64,000 nt of DNA from Pseudomonas sp. MPC6 (GCF_006094435.1 NZ_CP034783.1:6723001-6787000); one strand, 5' to 3'. Positions 10,548 to 20,769 are shown, counted from the stretch's first letter. A program made the numbers and translations. Notes: generated by a model from the letters alone, not told the origin.

Positions 10548-11660
10548 TTACTTACCGGATTTGATCTTGGTCCAGCTGCGAGTCAGGATCCGCTGGGTGG
10601 CGGCCGGCAAGTCGGCAATCGCGTACAGCTTGGCCAGCACGTCGGCCGGCGGGTAGATGCCCGGGTCGGCGGTGATGTCTTTATCGACCAATGGGGTGGC
10701 CGCCGCGTTACCGTTCGGGAAGCGCACCGCGTTGGTGATCTCAGCCATGATTTCCGGCTTCTGCAGGAAGGTCATGAACTTGTAGGCGCCTTCGACGTTT
10801 TCGGCATCTTTAGGGATGGCGACCATGTCGTAGAAACTGCCCGCACCTTCTTTCGGAATGTTGTAGCTGACCTTGACCTTGTCACCGGCTTCAGCCGCGC
10901 GGGTCTTGGCCTGGTAGATGTCACCCGAGTAACCGATGGCCACGCAGATGTTGCCGTTGGCCAGGTCGGAGATGTACTTGGACGAGTGGAAGTAGCCGAT
11001 CGAAGGGCGGACCTTCAGGAACAGCGCTTCGGCTTCAGCCAGTTGTTTTTTGTCCTGGCTGTCGGTTGGATAGCCCAGGTAGTGCAACGCCACCGGAATC
11101 ATCTCGGTTGGCGAGTCAAGGACACTGATACCGCACGACTTCAACTTCGCGGCGTTTTCAGGTTTGAAGATCAGGTCCCAGGAATTGGTGGGTGCATCGG
11201 CGCCCAGTGCAGCCTTGACCTTCTCGGCGTTGAAACCGATGCCGATCGAACCCCACATGTAAGGGAAGGCGTGTTCGTTGCCCGGGTCGCTCACCGAGAC
11301 TGCTTTAAGCAGGTCAGTGTTCAGGTTCTTCCAGTTGGGCAACTTGGACTTGTCCAGCTTCTGGTAAACGCCGGCCTTGATCTGCTTGGCCAGGAAGTTG
11401 TTCGACGGTACGACGATGTCGTAGCCGGACTTGCCTGCCAGCAACTTGGCTTCGAGGGTTTCGTTACTGTCGAATACGTCGTAGACCACCTTGATCCCCG
11501 ACTCGGCTTCGAACTTCTTGACGGTATCCGGTGCGATGTAATCGGACCAGTTGTATACGTGAAGAACCTTGTCATCCGCCTGAACTACGCCTGCCATCAC
11601 GCCCATCAGGGACATGGCGAGGAGGGTCTTGCCAGCGATCTTCATACCTAATGCCTTCAT
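10548..11660 (-). CDS. spuD: Periplasmic polyamine-binding protein SpuD (putrescine-preferential by homology)
   Basis: I chose the ATG at 11660, which follows GGAG at 8 bases, giving 370 aa; the frame itself opens further up at 11798. A signal peptide ([18 protein letters not shown]) is followed by [18 protein letters not shown]. Conserved polyamine-binding regions include [20 protein letters not shown] and the terminal [10 protein letters not shown]. The family preference in PAO1 is putrescine. It delivers substrate to SpuFGH. Confidence 0.92.
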   Translation of the reverse strand: MKALGMKIAGKTLLAMSLMGVMAGVVQADDKVLHVYNWSDYIAPDTVKKFEAESGIKVVYDVFDSNETLEAKLLAGKSGYDIVVPSNNFLAKQIKAGVYQKLDKSKLPNWKNLNTDLLKAVSVSDPGNEHAFPYMWGSIGIGFNAEKVKAALGADAPTNSWDLIFKPENAAKLKSCGISVLDSPTEMIPVALHYLGYPTDSQDKKQLAEAEALFLKVRPSIGYFHSSKYISDLANGNICVAIGYSGDIYQAKTRAAEAGDKVKVSYNIPKEGAGSFYDMVAIPKDAENVEGAYKFMTFLQKPEIMAEITNAVRFPNGNAAATPLVDKDITADPGIYPPADVLAKLYAIADLPAATQRILTRSWTKIKSGK

Positions 11661-11826
11661 GGGTAATGCTCCAATTTTTCTTTTTAGCCAACTGTCCGGC
11701 GGCCGTTCCCGTGCATCCGGACAAGCGGTAGTCTGGCAAGATCCAAGGCAGGCTTTCAAGGAAAGACCCATCCTTTGTTTGCACTGAGCGAAGTGCACAC
11801 GTCACACCCCGCCCAGAGCCTAGCAC

Positions 11827-13191
11827 TTAGCCCTGCAACGCACTCAAGGTCAGGTCCAGACACTTGCGTGCCTTTGTTATCAGCTCATCGATTTCAGCCG
11901 GTGTAATCACCAGGGGCGGAGCGATGATCATGGTGTCGCCGACGGCGCGCATGATCAGGCCGTTTTCGAAGCAGAACGTGCGGCAGATCATGCCAACGCC
12001 CTTGCCCTCGTAACGTTTGCGAGTGGCCTTGTCCTGAACCAGTTCGATGGCCCCCAACAGACCAACGCCGCGCACTTCACCCACCAGCGGGTGATCGTTC
12101 AGCTCCCGCAGACGCTTCTGCAAATAGGGTGCCGTTTCTGTACGAACGCGCTCGACAATTTTTTCTTCGCGCAGGATGCGGATATTTTCCAGGGCCACCG
12201 CAGCGGCCACCGGGTGCCCGGAATAGGTGAAGCCGTGGTTGAAATCGCCCCCTTCGTTGAGCACCGCCACCACTTCGTCACGCACGATCAGGCCACCCAT
12301 CGGGATGTAACCGGAGGTCAGGCCTTTGGCGATGGTCATCATGTCGGGCTTGAGGCCGTAGAAATCGGTACCGAACCACTCACCGGTGCGACCAAACCCG
12401 CAGATCACTTCGTCCGCCACGAACAGGATGTCGTACTTGGCGAGGATTGCCTTGATGCGCGGCCAGTAGGTGTCTGGCGGAATGATCACGCCGCCGGCAC
12501 CCTGGATAGGCTCGGCAATAAAGGCCCCGACGTTGTCGACGCCGACTTCCAGGATCTTCTCTTCCAGCTGATTGGCGGCCCAGGTACCGAACTCATCCGG
12601 CGTCATGTCGCCACCTTCACCAAACCAGTACGGCTGGGCGATATGGACGATGCCCGGGATCGGCAAATCGCCCTGTTCGTGCATGTACGTCATGCCACCC
12701 AGGCTCGCGCCGGCCACGGTCGAACCGTGATAGCCATTCTTGCGGCTGATGATGACCTTCTTCTTCGGTTGGCCCTTGATCGCCCAATAGTGCCGAACCA
12801 TACGCAACATGGTGTCGTTGCCTTCGGAACCGGAACCGGTGAAGAACACATGATTCATGCCTTCAGGCGCGATGTCGGCGATGGCCTTGGCCAGTTCCAG
12901 CACCGGCGGGTGAGCGGTCTGGAAGAACAGGTTGTAATAAGGCAGTTCGCGCATCTGTTTGCTGGCGGCATCGGCCAGTTCATCGCGACCGTAGCCGATC
13001 GCTACGCACCACAGGCCGGCCATGCCGTCGAGGATCTTGTTGCCTTCGCTGTCCCAGAGGTAAACACCCTTGGCGCTGGTGATGATCCGCGGGCCTTTCT
13101 CTTTCAGCTGCTTGAAATCGCTGAACGGGGCCAGGTGGTGATCGTTGCTCAGGGTTTGCCATTCACGGGTTTGCGGGTTGTTGCTGGTCAT
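11827..13191 (-). CDS. spuC: Putrescine-pyruvate aminotransferase SpuC
   Basis: The ATG at 13191 follows AGGAG and gives 454 aa, the usual length for this class-III aminotransferase; the frame is open further upstream without a better start. The PLP-binding lysine is Lys289 in MTIAKGLTSGY; the Asp of FVADEVICGFGRTGEW and the GSGSEGNDTMLR loop are present. It transaminates putrescine to 4-aminobutanal using pyruvate, alongside the gamma-glutamylation route run by SpuB/SpuI. Confidence 0.93.
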   Translation of the reverse strand: MTSNNPQTREWQTLSNDHHLAPFSDFKQLKEKGPRIITSAKGVYLWDSEGNKILDGMAGLWCVAIGYGRDELADAASKQMRELPYYNLFFQTAHPPVLELAKAIADIAPEGMNHVFFTGSGSEGNDTMLRMVRHYWAIKGQPKKKVIISRKNGYHGSTVAGASLGGMTYMHEQGDLPIPGIVHIAQPYWFGEGGDMTPDEFGTWAANQLEEKILEVGVDNVGAFIAEPIQGAGGVIIPPDTYWPRIKAILAKYDILFVADEVICGFGRTGEWFGTDFYGLKPDMMTIAKGLTSGYIPMGGLIVRDEVVAVLNEGGDFNHGFTYSGHPVAAAVALENIRILREEKIVERVRTETAPYLQKRLRELNDHPLVGEVRGVGLLGAIELVQDKATRKRYEGKGVGMICRTFCFENGLIMRAVGDTMIIAPPLVITPAEIDELITKARKCLDLTLSALQG

Positions 13192-13250
13192 GCGAACTCT
13201 CCTAAGATTTTCAGTGAAGGGCGCGGCAATTTCCCGCCGCGCCCGGCGCA

Positions 13251-14609
13251 TCAGACGGCAAAGAGCAGGAATTCCCGCTCCCACGAACTGATCACGCGCT
13301 TGAAGTTTTCATGCTCGGCCCGCTTGACCGCGACGTAGCCAGTGATGAATTTCTTGCCCAGGTATTTCTCGACGGTCGCGCTGTTTTCCATGCGCTCCAG
13401 CGCGTCCTCGATGGTCAGCGGCAGGCGCAGGTTGCGGCGTTCATAGCCGCGCCCCACGACCGGCGCACTTGGGTTCAGGCCTTCGACCATGCCGATGTAA
13501 CCGCACAGCAGGCTCGCGGCGATGGCCAGGTACGGGTTGGCATCGGCCCCCGGCAGGCGGTTTTCCACCCGACGGTTTTGCGGCCCCGCATCCGGAACCC
13601 GCAGGCCCACGGTGCGGTTCTCTTCGCCCCACTCCACGTTCACCGGCGCCGAGGTGTCCGGCAGGAAGCGGCGGAACGAGTTGACGTTCGGAGCGAACAG
13701 CGGCAACAGCTCGGGGATCAGTTTCTGCAAGCCACCGATGTGGTTCAGGAACAGCTGGCTCATGGTCCCGTCTTCATTGGAGAAGACGTTCTTGCCGGTC
13801 TCGATGTTGATGATGCTCTGGTGCAAATGCATCGCGCTGCCCGGCTCGCCGGTCATCGGCTTGGCCATGAAGGTGGCCGCCACGTCATGCTTGAGTGCGG
13901 CCTCGCGCATGGTGCGCTTGAACACCAGGATCTGGTCGGCCAGGGACAGGGCATCGCCGTGACGGAAGTTGATTTCCATCTGTGCGGTGCCGTCCTCGTG
14001 GATCAGCGTGTCGAGGTCCAGCTCCTGCAGCTCGCACCAGTCGTAGACGTCTTCGAACAGCGGATCGAACTCGTTCGCCGCCTCGATCGAGAACGACTGG
14101 CGACCGGTTTCCGGGCGGCCGGAGCGGCCAATCGGCGGTTGCAGCGGATAGTCCGGGTCCTCGCTGCGCTTGGTCAGGTAGAACTCCATTTCCGGCGCCA
14201 CGATCGGCTGCCAACCGTGGTCGGCATAGAGTTTCAGGACCTTCTTGAGCACGTTGCGCGGCGACAGCTCGATCGGGTTGCCTTGCTTGTCGTAGGTGTC
14301 GTGGATCACCTGGGCAGTCGGCTCGATGGCCCAGGGCACCAGGAACACCGCATTCGCGTCCGGCCGGCAGATCATGTCGATGTCGGCCGGGTCGAGCAGT
14401 TCGTAATAGATGTCGTCTTCGACATAGTCGCCGGTCACGGTCTGCAACAGAACGCTCTCGGGCAGGCGCATGCCTTTTTCGGCAATGAACTTGTTGGTCG
14501 GCGAAATCTTGCCCCGGGTGATCCCGGTCAAGTCGGCGATCATGCATTCGACTTCTGTGATCTTGTGGTCTTTCAACCAATCGGTGAGCTGGTCGAGGTT
14601 GTGACTCAT
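13251..14609 (-). CDS. spuB: Glutamylpolyamine synthetase SpuB
   Basis: A 452-aa glutamine-synthetase-fold ligase. It shows the ATP/glutamate motifs AGNMEFYL-like PEMEFYLTKR, AMHLHQSI (metal-site His) and NRRVENRLPGADANPYLAIAASL. It ligates glutamate to a polyamine amine with ATP, the first step of the gamma-glutamyl pathway. It is a paralogue of SpuI at 15306. The upstream partner hydrolase gene spuA is broken. Confidence 0.92.
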   Translation of the reverse strand: MSHNLDQLTDWLKDHKITEVECMIADLTGITRGKISPTNKFIAEKGMRLPESVLLQTVTGDYVEDDIYYELLDPADIDMICRPDANAVFLVPWAIEPTAQVIHDTYDKQGNPIELSPRNVLKKVLKLYADHGWQPIVAPEMEFYLTKRSEDPDYPLQPPIGRSGRPETGRQSFSIEAANEFDPLFEDVYDWCELQELDLDTLIHEDGTAQMEINFRHGDALSLADQILVFKRTMREAALKHDVAATFMAKPMTGEPGSAMHLHQSIINIETGKNVFSNEDGTMSQLFLNHIGGLQKLIPELLPLFAPNVNSFRRFLPDTSAPVNVEWGEENRTVGLRVPDAGPQNRRVENRLPGADANPYLAIAASLLCGYIGMVEGLNPSAPVVGRGYERRNLRLPLTIEDALERMENSATVEKYLGKKFITGYVAVKRAEHENFKRVISSWEREFLLFAV

Positions 14610-14646
14610 AAATGCCTCTTAGGCTGAGTTTCCTGACTCTTATAAG

Positions 14647-15027
14647 TCAGGCGTTGTTTGACGCATCGGCGTCGCTTGGTACAGATTGCCACTGCAAGGG
14701 CCGCGCACAAAGGCCCACCTCGACAATGTCATGGGTCAACCAGCGTGTAGAGGGGCGTGCAGAATCATGAGCAGGTCTCGGCACATTGGCCGGGCCACTA
14801 GCGTAAAACGGTTCTATATTAGAAACAGAGCCGGTAAAGAGAATGGCATCCGGACCGTCCAGAATATCGGACAGGGACGGCACATCCGGCAGGGATGGAA
14901 CAATCAACGGCACGCCCTTGGCCGCGGAGGCTGCGGCGTGGACGTAAGTGTCGCCACTGATGTGATAAGCATGCAGACCGATCTGCCCGGGGCAGAGGGT
15001 GACGCCGATTAACGGCAGGCGAGACAT
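14647..15027 (-). pseudogene. spuA: Truncated spuA remnant (gamma-glutamyl-GABA hydrolase, class-I amidotransferase fold)
   Basis: The 126-codon frame begins MSRLPLIGVTLCPGQIGLHA, the canonical SpuA/PuuD N-terminus, and remains recognisable through ILFTGSVSNIEPFYASGPA and AHDSARPST (to about residue 93). It then diverges and stops. Full-length family members are about 250 aa, so the half with the catalytic Cys elbow (GICRGFQE) and the His-Glu pair is missing. A stretch GLCARPLQ at about residues 107-114 may be the worn remains of the Cys elbow. It sits at the head of the spu operon, as in PAO1. I call it a decayed gene unlikely to be an enzyme. Confidence 0.8.
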
Positions 15028-15305
15028 GAAGCACCCCGGTATTATTGCTGTTATGGGTTTGAATCGAGCTTAGCCTTGTTCATTTTTTTACACAACACCC
15101 CCGTAAAAAATACAACACGGCCCGCTCAAGCCCGCGGCCGGCAAAGCGCTCAAAGGCATAAAAACGCGCCAAACTGCCGCAAAAAAGCCTTACGAGCGCT
15201 TTTTTAGGGCAAAAAAGGCCTTACTTGACTTCGGCATGCCGTTCGGGTTGACTGGAAACCGAAGAGATCAATGATTGATATTTTTAACAACAAAGGTGTT
15301 GCATC
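15028..15305. promoter_or_regulatory. Divergent spuA/spuB-H and spuI promoter region
   Basis: This 278-base intergenic region is A/T-rich. It holds a near-identical direct repeat, GCAAAAAAGCCTTAC at 15179-15193 and GCAAAAAAGGCCTTAC at 15209-15224, spaced 30 bases apart (about three helical turns). A TTGACT at 15225-15230 could be a -35 for spuI. These are candidate operators for a polyamine-responsive repressor, perhaps PauR-like; the regulator is inference. Confidence 0.45.
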
Positions 15306-16682
15306 ATGTCGGTACCCCCGCGTGCCGTTCAGCTTAACGAAGCGAACGCGTTCCTTAAGGAACATCCTGAGGTTCTGTACGTTGACCTTCTGATTGCGGA
15401 TATGAATGGTGTGGTGCGCGGCAAGCGCATTGAACGCACCAGTCTCCACAAGGTTTACGAGAAAGGCATCAACCTGCCGGCCTCTCTATTTGCTCTGGAT
15501 ATCAATGGCTCGACGGTGGAAAGCACCGGCCTGGGCCTGGACATCGGCGATGCTGACCGAATCTGCTATCCAATCCCTGACACCCTGTGCAACGAGCCCT
15601 GGCAGAAGCGCCCTACCGCGCAACTGTTAATGACCATGCACGAACTCGAAGGTGAACCTTTCTTCGCGGATCCCCGTGAAGTCCTGCGTCAAGTTGTTAC
15701 CAAGTTTGACGAGATGGGCCTGACCATCTGCGCCGCGTTCGAACTGGAGTTCTACCTGATCGACCAGGAAAACGTGAACGGCCGTCCACAGCCGCCACGC
15801 TCGCCAATCTCCGGCAAACGCCCGCATTCGACTCAGGTGTACCTGATCGACGACCTCGACGAATACGTCGACTGCCTCCAGGACATTCTGGAAGGTGCGA
15901 AGGAGCAAGGCATCCCGGCCGACGCCATCGTCAAGGAAAGTGCCCCGGCGCAGTTCGAAGTGAACCTGCACCACGTGGCCGACCCGATCAAGGCCTGCGA
16001 CTACGCGGTCCTGCTCAAGCGCCTGATCAAGAACATCGCCTACGACCATGAAATGGACACCACCTTCATGGCCAAGCCTTATCCGGGCCAGGCGGGCAAC
16101 GGTCTGCACGTCCACATCTCGATTCTCGACAGAGACGGCAAGAATATTTTTGCCAGCGAGGATCCCGAGCAGAACGCCGCACTGCGTCACGCGATCGGCG
16201 GTGTGCTCGAGACCCTACCGGCGCAGATGGCTTTCCTCTGCCCGAACGTCAACTCCTACCGTCGTTTCGGCGCACAGTTCTACGTGCCGAACTCGCCGTG
16301 CTGGGGCCTGGACAACCGTACCGTGGCGATCCGCGTCCCGACCGGTTCTTCCGATGCCGTGCGCATCGAACACCGTGTAGCCGGCGCCGATGCCAACCCG
16401 TATCTGTTGATGGCTTCGGTCCTGGCAGGCGTGCACCACGGCCTGACCAACAAGATCGAGCCGGGCGCACCCGTGGAAGGCAACTCCTACGAGCAGAACG
16501 AGCAGAGCCTGCCGAACAACCTGCGCGATGCACTGCGCGAGCTGGACGACAGCGAAGTCATGGCCAAGTACATCGATCCGAAATACATCGATATCTTTGT
16601 CGCTTGCAAGGAGAGTGAGCTGGAAGAGTTTGAACATTCCATCTCCGACCTTGAGTACAACTGGTACCTGCATACCGTTTAA
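15306..16682 (+). CDS. spuI: Glutamylpolyamine synthetase SpuI
   Basis: A 458-aa glutamine-synthetase-family ligase divergent from the spu operon, as in PAO1. It carries FELEFYLIDQEN, NGLHVHISILDRDG and IEHRVAGADANPYLLMASVLAG. The start ATG at 15306 is preceded by AAAGGTG. By homology it glutamylates polyamines in the gamma-glutamyl catabolic route; the precise amine preference relative to SpuB is not readable. Confidence 0.92.
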   Translation: MSVPPRAVQLNEANAFLKEHPEVLYVDLLIADMNGVVRGKRIERTSLHKVYEKGINLPASLFALDINGSTVESTGLGLDIGDADRICYPIPDTLCNEPWQKRPTAQLLMTMHELEGEPFFADPREVLRQVVTKFDEMGLTICAAFELEFYLIDQENVNGRPQPPRSPISGKRPHSTQVYLIDDLDEYVDCLQDILEGAKEQGIPADAIVKESAPAQFEVNLHHVADPIKACDYAVLLKRLIKNIAYDHEMDTTFMAKPYPGQAGNGLHVHISILDRDGKNIFASEDPEQNAALRHAIGGVLETLPAQMAFLCPNVNSYRRFGAQFYVPNSPCWGLDNRTVAIRVPTGSSDAVRIEHRVAGADANPYLLMASVLAGVHHGLTNKIEPGAPVEGNSYEQNEQSLPNNLRDALRELDDSEVMAKYIDPKYIDIFVACKESELEEFEHSISDLEYNWYLHTV

Positions 16683-16699
16683 GCGGTTGCAGTGAAAAC

Positions 16700-16734
16700 A
16701 ACGCCGCCGGCCTCACAGCCAGCGGCGTTTTTTT
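16700..16734 (+). terminator. Rho-independent terminator of spuI
   Basis: Arms ACGCCGC (16701-16707) and GCGGCGT (16722-16728) are followed by a run of T, 20 bases after the spuI stop. Confidence 0.85.
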
Positions 16735-16751
16735 ATGGCCGCCTTCGGCGG

Positions 16752-16843
16752 TTCGCTGGCAAGCCAGCTCCTACAGGGGATCTTTAGCGAATACAGATCT
16801 TGTGCTCGACACACAACCTGTAGGCGCCGGCTTGCCGGCGAAG
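16752..16843. repeat. REP doublet (diverged arms)
   Basis: TTCGCTGGCAAGCCAGCTCC with CTACAG, then an inverse copy TGTAGGCGCCGGCTTGCCGG. The arms belong to slightly different REP variants. Confidence 0.8.
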
Positions 16844-16907
16844 GCGTCCTGGAAGACAACACACAACCCTGCTCGTACAATGCCCGCTGCCCCCGCAGGA
16901 GACTTCA

Positions 16908-17546
16908 ATGACCCGACTCGCCACCCCACGCAAACCCCGCGCCCGCAGCCAGGCCCGGATCGATTCGATCCTCGATGCCGCCCGCACGCTGCTGGCTGCC
17001 GAAGGCGTGGCCAGTCTGTCGATCTACAGCGTCGCTGAACGCGCGCAGATCCCGCCCTCCTCCGTCTACCACTTCTTCGCCAGCGTCCCTGCCCTGCTCG
17101 AAGCCCTGACCGCCGACATCCACGCCGCCTTCCGCGCTTGCCTGCAAGCGCCCATCGACCACGGCGCCCTCAGCGGCTGGCGCGACCTGTCGCGGCTGGT
17201 GGAACAGCGCATGCTCGAGATCTACAGCGAAGACGCCGCAGCCCGGCAACTGATCCTCGCCCAGCACGGCCTGACCGAAGTCACCCAGGCCGACCGCCAG
17301 CATGACATCGAGCTCGGAGACCTGATGCACAAGCTGTTCGATCATCACTTCGAACTGCCAAGGCTGCCGAGTGAAGTCGATGTGTTTGCACTGGCCATGG
17401 AGTTGGGGGATCGGGTGTATGCGCGCTCGGTGCAGCAGCACGGGCAGATTACGCCGCGGATGGCGGAGGAAGGGATGCGGGTGTTTGATGCGTATCTGGG
17501 GCTGTATTTGCCGCCGTATTTGCCGAAGCGCGCTATATCGACCTGA
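16908..17546 (+). CDS. TetR-family transcriptional regulator
   Basis: The ATG at 16908 follows CAGGAG; the product is 212 aa. The N-terminal helix-turn-helix is DSILDAARTLLAAEGVASLS then IYSVAERAQIPPSSVYHFF, typical of TetR. The C-terminal ligand domain is not family-specific. In PAO1 a TetR regulator of agmatine genes (AguR) lies next to the polyamine genes, so it may be related to AguR, but no agu genes follow here and I leave the symbol empty. Confidence 0.88.
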   Translation: MTRLATPRKPRARSQARIDSILDAARTLLAAEGVASLSIYSVAERAQIPPSSVYHFFASVPALLEALTADIHAAFRACLQAPIDHGALSGWRDLSRLVEQRMLEIYSEDAAARQLILAQHGLTEVTQADRQHDIELGDLMHKLFDHHFELPRLPSEVDVFALAMELGDRVYARSVQQHGQITPRMAEEGMRVFDAYLGLYLPPYLPKRAIST

Positions 17547-17570
17547 TTTTTTTGTTGTCCGTGCGGGCCT

Positions 17571-17667
17571 CTTCGCGAGCAAGCCCGCTCCCACACTAGA
17601 CCGCTGCCATGCGCAAAATTTTTTGTACACCACAGATCAAATGTGGGAGCGGGCTTGCTCGCGAAGG
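17571..17667. repeat. REP doublet
   Basis: CTTCGCGAGCAAGCCCGCTC with CCACA, then the inverse TGTGGGAGCGGGCTTGCTCG. Same arm variant as the element at 5131. It lies between the convergent TetR gene and ssuF. Confidence 0.85.
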
Positions 17668-17697
17668 CCGCACCACCGCACTCACTGATTCACACCC

Positions 17698-17730
17698 ACA
17701 AAAAACCCCAAAGGGCTCACGCCCTCCGGA
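17698..17730 (-). terminator. Terminator of the ssu operon
   Basis: On the minus strand a stem AGGGC/GCCCT (17712-17725) is followed by GGGGTTTTTTG. It is 20 bases beyond the ssuF stop. Confidence 0.7.
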
Positions 17731-17750
17731 GTCGGGTGCACCGCATGCGC

Positions 17751-17966
17751 TCACAACTTGGCGATCGACACCTCGGTGGATTTCACAAACGCGATCACTT
17801 CGCTGCCAACCACCAGCTCCAGCTCTTTTACCGAGCGCGTGGTGATCACCGACGTCACGATGCCGGAAGCGGTCTGCACGTCGATTTCCGAAAGGACATC
17901 ACCCAGGACGATTTCCTTGATCGAGCCCTTGAACTGGTTGCGAACGTTGATGGCTTTGATAGTCAT
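17751..17966 (-). CDS. ssuF: Molbindin-type (TOBE) protein SsuF
   Basis: I chose the internal ATG at 17966, giving 71 aa: MTIKAINVRNQFKGSIKEIV. This is a single Mop/TOBE domain (molybdopterin or oxyanion binding, typically about 70 aa). It is the last gene of the ssu cluster, matching the ssuF of P. putida, which is needed for growth on some sulfonates and sulfate esters. The exact ligand is not established from sequence. Confidence 0.88.
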   Translation of the reverse strand: MTIKAINVRNQFKGSIKEIVLGDVLSEIDVQTASGIVTSVITTRSVKELELVVGSEVIAFVKSTEVSIAKL

Positions 17967-18001
17967 GATGTTGATTCCTGTCTTAGAGGTGAGGCTTTGA
18001 G

Positions 18002-18808
18002 TTATTGCGCCCAACGCAATTGCGTAGGCAACGGTGAAACAGGTTCCGGCTCCGGCGGCTGTCCGGGCAGCGCCAGGACGCGGTTGAGCACTTCGGTTTC
18101 CAGTGCCGCCAGCCGATGGGAGCCGCGCACCCGAGGGCGTGGCAGTTCCACGAGCAAATCGAGACCGACTTCACCGTCTTCGATCAGGATCACCCGATCG
18201 GCAATCGCCACCGCTTCACTGACGTCGTGGGTCACCAGCAACACGGTAAAGCCGTGCTTTTGCCAGAGGCGTTCGATCAGCTGCTGCATTTCAATGCGAG
18301 TCAAGGCATCCAGGGCGCCCAGGGGCTCGTCCAGCAACAGCAAGCGCGGTTGGTGGATCAGCGCGCGGGCCAGGGCCACACGTTGCTTCTGCCCACCGGA
18401 CAAGGCCGCCGGCCACTCGTTGGCGCGGTCCGCCAGGCCTACCGCTTCCAACGCTTCCAACGCTTGCGGCCGCCAATTGCCCTTGAGCCCGAGACCGACG
18501 TTGTCGATCACCTTCTTCCAGGGCAATAGACGCGCTTCCTGAAACATCAGCCGGGTGTCTTCCCGCGCCTCGCTCAGCGGCGCGGAGCCGGCCAGCAATT
18601 CACCGCCCGTGGGTTTGTCGAGCCCGGCAAGCAAGCGCAGCAAGGTACTTTTGCCACAGCCGCTGCGACCGACGACCGCGACGAATTGACCGGCTGGAAT
18701 ATGCAGGTCGATCTCGCGCAACACTTGCCGCGAACCAAAGGTTTTTTGCAGCTTGCGCACCGCCAGCGGAATACCGCGCAGCAGGCGTGGAGGTTGTTGA
18801 GCAGTCAT
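18002..18808 (-). CDS. ssuB: Alkanesulfonate ABC transporter ATP-binding protein SsuB
   Basis: A 268-aa ATPase with Walker [10 protein letters not shown], signature LSGGQKQR and Walker [13 protein letters not shown]. It overlaps ssuC by 4 bases. It energises import of alkanesulfonates with SsuA and SsuC. Confidence 0.93.
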   Translation of the reverse strand: MTAQQPPRLLRGIPLAVRKLQKTFGSRQVLREIDLHIPAGQFVAVVGRSGCGKSTLLRLLAGLDKPTGGELLAGSAPLSEAREDTRLMFQEARLLPWKKVIDNVGLGLKGNWRPQALEALEAVGLADRANEWPAALSGGQKQRVALARALIHQPRLLLLDEPLGALDALTRIEMQQLIERLWQKHGFTVLLVTHDVSEAVAIADRVILIEDGEVGLDLLVELPRPRVRGSHRLAALETEVLNRVLALPGQPPEPEPVSPLPTQLRWAQ

Positions 18809-19587
18809 GCGGCACCTCCTTTAACGACCTGGTAGGCCGGATGCCAGCGCAGCCACACACGTTCAAGCCCACGGGCCGCGAGGTCGGCGAGTTTGCCGAG
18901 CACCGCGTACAGCAGAATCGCCAGCACCACCACGTCGGTCTGCAGGAACTCCCGGGCATTCATCGCCAGGTAGCCTATGCCGGAGCTGGCGGAGATGGTT
19001 TCCGCGACGATCAGGGTCAGCCACATGAAGCCCAGGGCGAAGCGCACACCGACCAGAATCGAAGGCAGAGCACCGGGCAGGATCACCTGACGGAACAGGC
19101 TGAAACCGGACAAGCCATAACTGCGGGACATTTCCACCAGCGCCGGGTCGACGTTGCGGATGCCGTGATAGGTGTTGAGGTAGATCGGGAACAACGTGCC
19201 CAGGGCGACCAGGAAAATCTTCGCCGACTCGTCGATGCCGAACCACAGGATCACCAGCGGAATCAACGCCAGGTGCGGTACGTTGCGGATCATTTGCACC
19301 GAGCTGTCGAGCAGGCGTTCACCCCATTTCGACAGGCCGGTGATGAAACCCAGGGTCAGGCCGATGCCGCCGCCAATGGCGAAACCCAGCGCCGCACGCC
19401 AGCCGCTGATGGCCAGGTGAGTCCAGATTTCACCGCTGCGGACCAGGCTCACGCCGGATTCGATGACGGCAATGGGCGCGGGCAGGATTCGCGTCGACAA
19501 CCAGCCCGCCGACACCGACAGCTGCCATACCGCCAGCAGCAACACCGGCAACGCCCAGGGCGCGAGGCTATGAATAAGTTTCTTCAT
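18805..19587 (-). CDS. ssuC: Alkanesulfonate ABC transporter permease SsuC
   Basis: A 260-aa inner-membrane permease with about six hydrophobic segments, beginning [20 protein letters not shown]. The cytoplasmic loop [20 protein letters not shown] with ILPGALPSI matches the permease coupling motif of the nitrate/sulfonate/taurine family. It lies 8 bases after the ssuD stop and overlaps ssuB. Confidence 0.93.
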   Translation of the reverse strand: MKKLIHSLAPWALPVLLLAVWQLSVSAGWLSTRILPAPIAVIESGVSLVRSGEIWTHLAISGWRAALGFAIGGGIGLTLGFITGLSKWGERLLDSSVQMIRNVPHLALIPLVILWFGIDESAKIFLVALGTLFPIYLNTYHGIRNVDPALVEMSRSYGLSGFSLFRQVILPGALPSILVGVRFALGFMWLTLIVAETISASSGIGYLAMNAREFLQTDVVVLAILLYAVLGKLADLAARGLERVWLRWHPAYQVVKGGAA

Positions 19588-19595
19588 GGCCCGCC

Positions 19596-20744
19596 TCAGC
19601 TCTGGGACGCGGCTTTGGGAAGAATGTCGTTGGCGACCATTTCACCAAACGGGCTGACATACCCGCCGCTTTTCGGCAATTCCGGACGTTCGATGTCCAG
19701 GTGCGGGAACAGCAATTCGGCGACGCGGTAGGATTCTTCCAAGTGGGGATAACCGGAGAAGATGAAGGTGTCGATGCCCAGCTCCGCATATTCCTTCACG
19801 CGGGCGGCCACGGTCGGGCCGTCGCCCACCAGTGCCGTACCGGCACCACCGCGCACCAGGCCAACGCCGGCCCACAGGTTGGGGCTGACTTCCAGGTTGT
19901 CGCGACTGCCGCCATGCAGTGCCGCCATGCGTTGCTGGCCGACCGAATCGAAGCGTGCCAGGGAAGCCTGGGCGCGGGAGATGGTTTCGTCGTCCAGGTG
20001 CGAGATCAAGCGATCGGCCGCTTGCCACGCCTCGGCATTGGTTTCACGCACGATCACATGCAGGCGAATGCCGAAACGCACGGTACGTCCGAGCTTCGCG
20101 GCTTTGGCGCGTACTTGTTCGATCTTCTCGGCCACGGCCGCAGGCGGCTCGCCCCAGGTCAGGACCATTTCGACCTGCTCTGCCGCGAGGTCTTGCGCCG
20201 CTTCCGAAGAACCGCCGAAGTACAGCGGCGGACGCGGTTGCTGGATCGGTGGATAGAGCAGCTTGGCACCCTTGACGCTGATGTGCTGACCGTCGTAATC
20301 GACGGTTTCCCCTTCCAGCACCCGACGCCAGATGCGGGTGAATTCCACCGAAGCCTGGTAGCGCTCTTCGTGGGTCAGGAACAAACCGTCACCGGCCAGT
20401 TCGTCCGGGTCGCCACCGGTGACCAGGTTGAACAGTGCACGACCGCCGGACAGGCGATCCAGGGTCGCGGCCTGACGCGCCGCCACCGTCGGGGAAATGA
20501 TCCCGGGGCGCAGGGCGACAAGGAATTTCAGGCGCTGGGTCACCGGAATCAGCGACGCCGCCACCAGCCACGAGTCTTCGCAGGAGCGCCCGGTGGGGAT
20601 CAACACCCCGCCGAAGCCCAGGCGATCCGCCGCTTGCGCGACTTGCTGCAGGTAACCGTGGTCGACGGCGCGAGCGCCTTCGGCGGTGCCAAGGTAATGG
20701 CCGTCGCCGTGGGTAGGCAGGAACCAGAAAATATTGAGGCTCAT
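19596..20744 (-). CDS. ssuD: FMNH2-dependent alkanesulfonate monooxygenase SsuD
   Basis: A 382-aa luciferase-family (TIM-barrel) monooxygenase, the normal length. It opens [20 protein letters not shown] and carries the [15 protein letters not shown] and [10 protein letters not shown] regions of SsuD. It uses reduced FMN from SsuE and O2 to cleave alkanesulfonates to aldehyde and sulfite in the cytoplasm. The start follows GGAG. Confidence 0.95.
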   Translation of the reverse strand: MSLNIFWFLPTHGDGHYLGTAEGARAVDHGYLQQVAQAADRLGFGGVLIPTGRSCEDSWLVAASLIPVTQRLKFLVALRPGIISPTVAARQAATLDRLSGGRALFNLVTGGDPDELAGDGLFLTHEERYQASVEFTRIWRRVLEGETVDYDGQHISVKGAKLLYPPIQQPRPPLYFGGSSEAAQDLAAEQVEMVLTWGEPPAAVAEKIEQVRAKAAKLGRTVRFGIRLHVIVRETNAEAWQAADRLISHLDDETISRAQASLARFDSVGQQRMAALHGGSRDNLEVSPNLWAGVGLVRGGAGTALVGDGPTVAARVKEYAELGIDTFIFSGYPHLEESYRVAELLFPHLDIERPELPKSGGYVSPFGEMVANDILPKAASQS

Positions 20745-20769
20745 GGAGTGGTCTCCTTAGGAAATCGGA

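Noticed and set aside
12091..13338. Long forward ORF across spuC
   Set aside because: Antisense shadow of the aminotransferase.
16908..17546. AguR assignment for the TetR protein
   Set aside because: Position is suggestive, but no agu genes accompany it and TetR ligand domains are not diagnostic.
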